From Deltaproteobacteria bacterium UBA6967 (GTDB taxonomy: Bacteria; SAR324; NAC60-12), in assembly GCA_002450295.1 (NCBI GenBank), contig DJYX01000162.1:1-7447 (forward strand): 7,447 nt of DNA, in the 5' to 3' direction. Shown here piece by piece: positions 5,909 through 7,447 of this stretch. The notes under the pieces were generated by a model. It saw only the letters and a program-made list of their open reading frames with translations. It did no database searches and was not told the origin of the DNA. A program made the position numbers and the translations under genes. Numbering within the stretch: the first letter of the stretch is position 1; each line of letters starts with the position of its first letter.

Positions 5909-6405
5909 TATTCTGTAATTTTTCTGTAGATTTTTTTAGGCTTTTAGACCTTTCTGTTGAAGTATCTTTTCAGCCTAGTTTGACATTGTTTCAATTTTGA
6001 TTAAATCCAATTTTTATTTTATAGATAACTGAAATTTATGATAAATTCTTTATAAGAAAAACTATCAGGAATGGTGTTTTTATTTTAAGCACCAATCTAT
6101 AAGCCTTATCCTAAGTTATTAGATTTCTTGAAAAACCTCATTATTGAAAACTACTAGACCCGGTATTCTATCATGTTTTTTAGCCTTGTTATTTCTTTTT
6201 GATCAGAGAACTTTGCTTCATATCAAATTCCGGAGGCTCTCCATCATGAGTAAGCCTCTTAACTGGAATTATGAAGGATGAATGTTTGTTCTATTGCGAA
6301 GAAGACGGAGCAGAAACCAAAAACTGCTGATAACTCATTCATTGAGCTTGAGATAACAGCTTTTTAAGATTGAGGGGTGTGGGATGGGAATGACCTTCAG
6401 AAACC
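5909..6405. other. AT-rich intergenic stretch
   Basis: No gene I can support. A promoter-like pair on the plus strand, TTGATT (5997-6002) and TATAGA (6020-6025) with a 17-base spacer, has no obvious gene after it and may be chance in AT-rich DNA. A weak stem TGGTG/CACCA flanks an AT-rich loop near 6074-6096. No clear rho-independent terminator for sthA is visible just below 6406 on the minus strand. The hairpin with short frames at 6226-6281 is listed separately. Confidence 0.5.
6226..6270 (+). promoter_or_regulatory. Possible hairpin enclosing a ribosome site and short ORF start
   Basis: Two nested stems: AATTCC (6226-6231) with GGAATT (6265-6270), and GAGGCT (6233-6238) with AGCCTC (6253-6258), separated by a small asymmetric internal loop. 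A strong GGAGG ribosome site (6232-6236) is buried in the inner stem and lies nine bases before an ATG (6246-6248) in the loop. That ATG opens an 11-codon frame (MSKPLNWNYEG) ending at 6281, whose TGA overlaps, as ATGA, the start of a 29-codon frame (6278-6367). A 19-codon frame with three Cys (6271-6330) overlaps too. I recognise none of these peptides. It could be a translation-controlled leader, a remnant, or chance. Confidence 0.25.
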
Positions 6406-7447
6406 TCAGAGCGAATCGTAATCCAGGCGATTCATGCCGTTGAAAGCAGCAATTCGGTAGGCTTCGTCAAGAGTCGGCACATTGAAGACGGAGTTGATGA
6501 AGAACTTGATCGTCCCTTCGAAGTGCAACACACAGTTACCCAGATGGATCAGTTCCGGTGCACGTGGTCCAATGATGTGCACCCCCAGCAAACGCAAGGT
6601 TTCAGGACAGAATAGTAGTTTTAGAATTCCTTCCTGTTCTCCCATGATGTGCGCACGTGAGATTTCCTTAAAGTGCGCTATGCCTACCTCATAAGGAATT
6701 CTAGCATCCGTCAGTTCTTCTTCTGATCTGCCTACATAGGCAACAGCTGGGATGGTCCAGATACCGTACGGAAGCTCTCTCGGGATACGCTCATTTTCCA
6801 GTTGTCCAAATGCGTGCAACGTTGCAATTCTTGCTTGTAGCAAAGATGTGGAAGCCAACGCTGGAAAGCCGACCACATCACCAACGGCATAGATGTTTGG
6901 GATGTTTGTTTGGTAGTGCTCATTCGTTTGAATCAAACCGTTGTGACCCAATTCAACCCCGATTTCCTCCAATCCCAATTTATCAGAATTTGCGACACGA
7001 CCAGCCGCCAGCATGACGGTTGAGCAGGGTAGCGTCTTACCACTCTCCAACTCCACTTGCACTTCCTGAGGTGAGATCTTAACGATCTGTTTGACGTTTT
7101 CGCCAAGGCGCATCGTGATTCGCTGATTGCGCATTCGATAAACGAGAGCCTCTGCAATTTCTCGATCCAAGAAAGGCATGACATGACGATCCCGAGCGAT
7201 CAGATTGACGCGAATCCCTAGCTTGGCAAAGATGCAGGCATATTCGCAACCAATGACACCAGCCCCGATGATCGTGATTTTTTTGGGAAGTTTCTCAATC
7301 TTGAGGATTGTATCTGAGTCGAAGACACACTCATTATCGAGCTGAGCCCAGTCGGCTTTTCGTGGAGCAGAACCTGTGGCAACGACCGTATAGTTAGCAG
7401 TAATTTGATAAGGTTCCTCATCCGGATGGGCGGGTTGAATCTGCAAT
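6406..7447 (-). CDS. sthA: Soluble pyridine nucleotide transhydrogenase, 5' end cut by window edge
   Basis: FAD flavoprotein that moves hydride between NADPH and NAD+ in the cytosol, balancing the two pools. About 347 residues are visible, roughly the last three quarters of a 460-470 residue family member; the true start is past 7447. In order: VVATGSAPRK (21-30 of the visible part, FAD-domain motif), the dinucleotide-binding GAGVIGCEYACIF (61-73), a second AAGR motif (147-150), the FAD-binding IYAVGDVVGFPALAS (185-199), and a dimerisation domain ending FNVPTLDEAYRIAAFNGMNRL. The FN.PT in place of the H..HPT of lipoamide dehydrogenase, and the strong match of YGIWTIPAVAYVG and the C-terminal block to E. 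coli SthA, favour transhydrogenase over a disulfide reductase. The redox-active Cys pair, if any, would lie in the missing N-terminus. No operon partner is seen on the 3' side. Confidence 0.93.
   Translation of the reverse strand, partial: LQIQPAHPDEEPYQITANYTVVATGSAPRKADWAQLDNECVFDSDTILKIEKLPKKITIIGAGVIGCEYACIFAKLGIRVNLIARDRHVMPFLDREIAEALVYRMRNQRITMRLGENVKQIVKISPQEVQVELESGKTLPCSTVMLAAGRVANSDKLGLEEIGVELGHNGLIQTNEHYQTNIPNIYAVGDVVGFPALASTSLLQARIATLHAFGQLENERIPRELPYGIWTIPAVAYVGRSEEELTDARIPYEVGIAHFKEISRAHIMGEQEGILKLLFCPETLRLLGVHIIGPRAPELIHLGNCVLHFEGTIKFFINSVFNVPTLDEAYRIAAFNGMNRLDYDSL

Noticed and set aside
6482..7016. Plus- and minus-strand alternative frames within sthA
   Set aside because: They are shadows of the strongly conserved sthA frame, with no family resemblance of their own.

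Overview
The window looks like a piece of a Gram-negative, proteobacteria-like chromosome of about 50% GC. The evidence is a SPOR-type envelope protein, a RarD permease, SerC, and a soluble transhydrogenase of the SthA type. An AT-rich accessory segment carrying recombinase debris interrupts it. I cannot name the species.

Layout. Positions 1-2702 hold a tight minus-strand gene group, in transcription order rarD (permease), a single-pass membrane protein with two SPOR-like domains, then serC (phosphoserine aminotransferase, cut by the left window edge). Gaps are 34 and 11 bases, so it reads as an operon of housekeeping type. Positions 2703-3434 carry no convincing intact gene. They hold two copies of a palindromic repeat facing each other (3007-3042 and 3322-3357) and, between them, a short C-terminal scrap resembling a tyrosine recombinase. 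Positions 3435-5528 hold one large, AT-rich plus-strand gene for a membrane sensor with a periplasmic 7TMR-DISM-like domain, seven membrane helices, a coiled coil and a SpoIIE/PP2C phosphatase domain. A third palindrome copy lies 12 bases after it (5541-5577), followed by a minus-strand frameshifted tyrosine recombinase C-terminus (5587-5908). Positions 5909-6405 are AT-rich and mostly featureless apart from one possible hairpin. From 6406 to the right edge is the 3' part of sthA on the minus strand.

Main point of interest. The sensor-phosphatase gene sits between copies of a bipartite palindromic repeat, and the recombinase remnants end immediately next to two of those copies on their outer sides. 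In two copies the second conserved box of the repeat contains the stop codon of the ORF that runs into it. This suggests a decayed tyrosine-recombinase mobile element or cassette, with the palindrome as recombination or binding site and a signalling gene as cargo. The repeat and the remnants are visible in the sequence. The mobile-cassette reading is inference.
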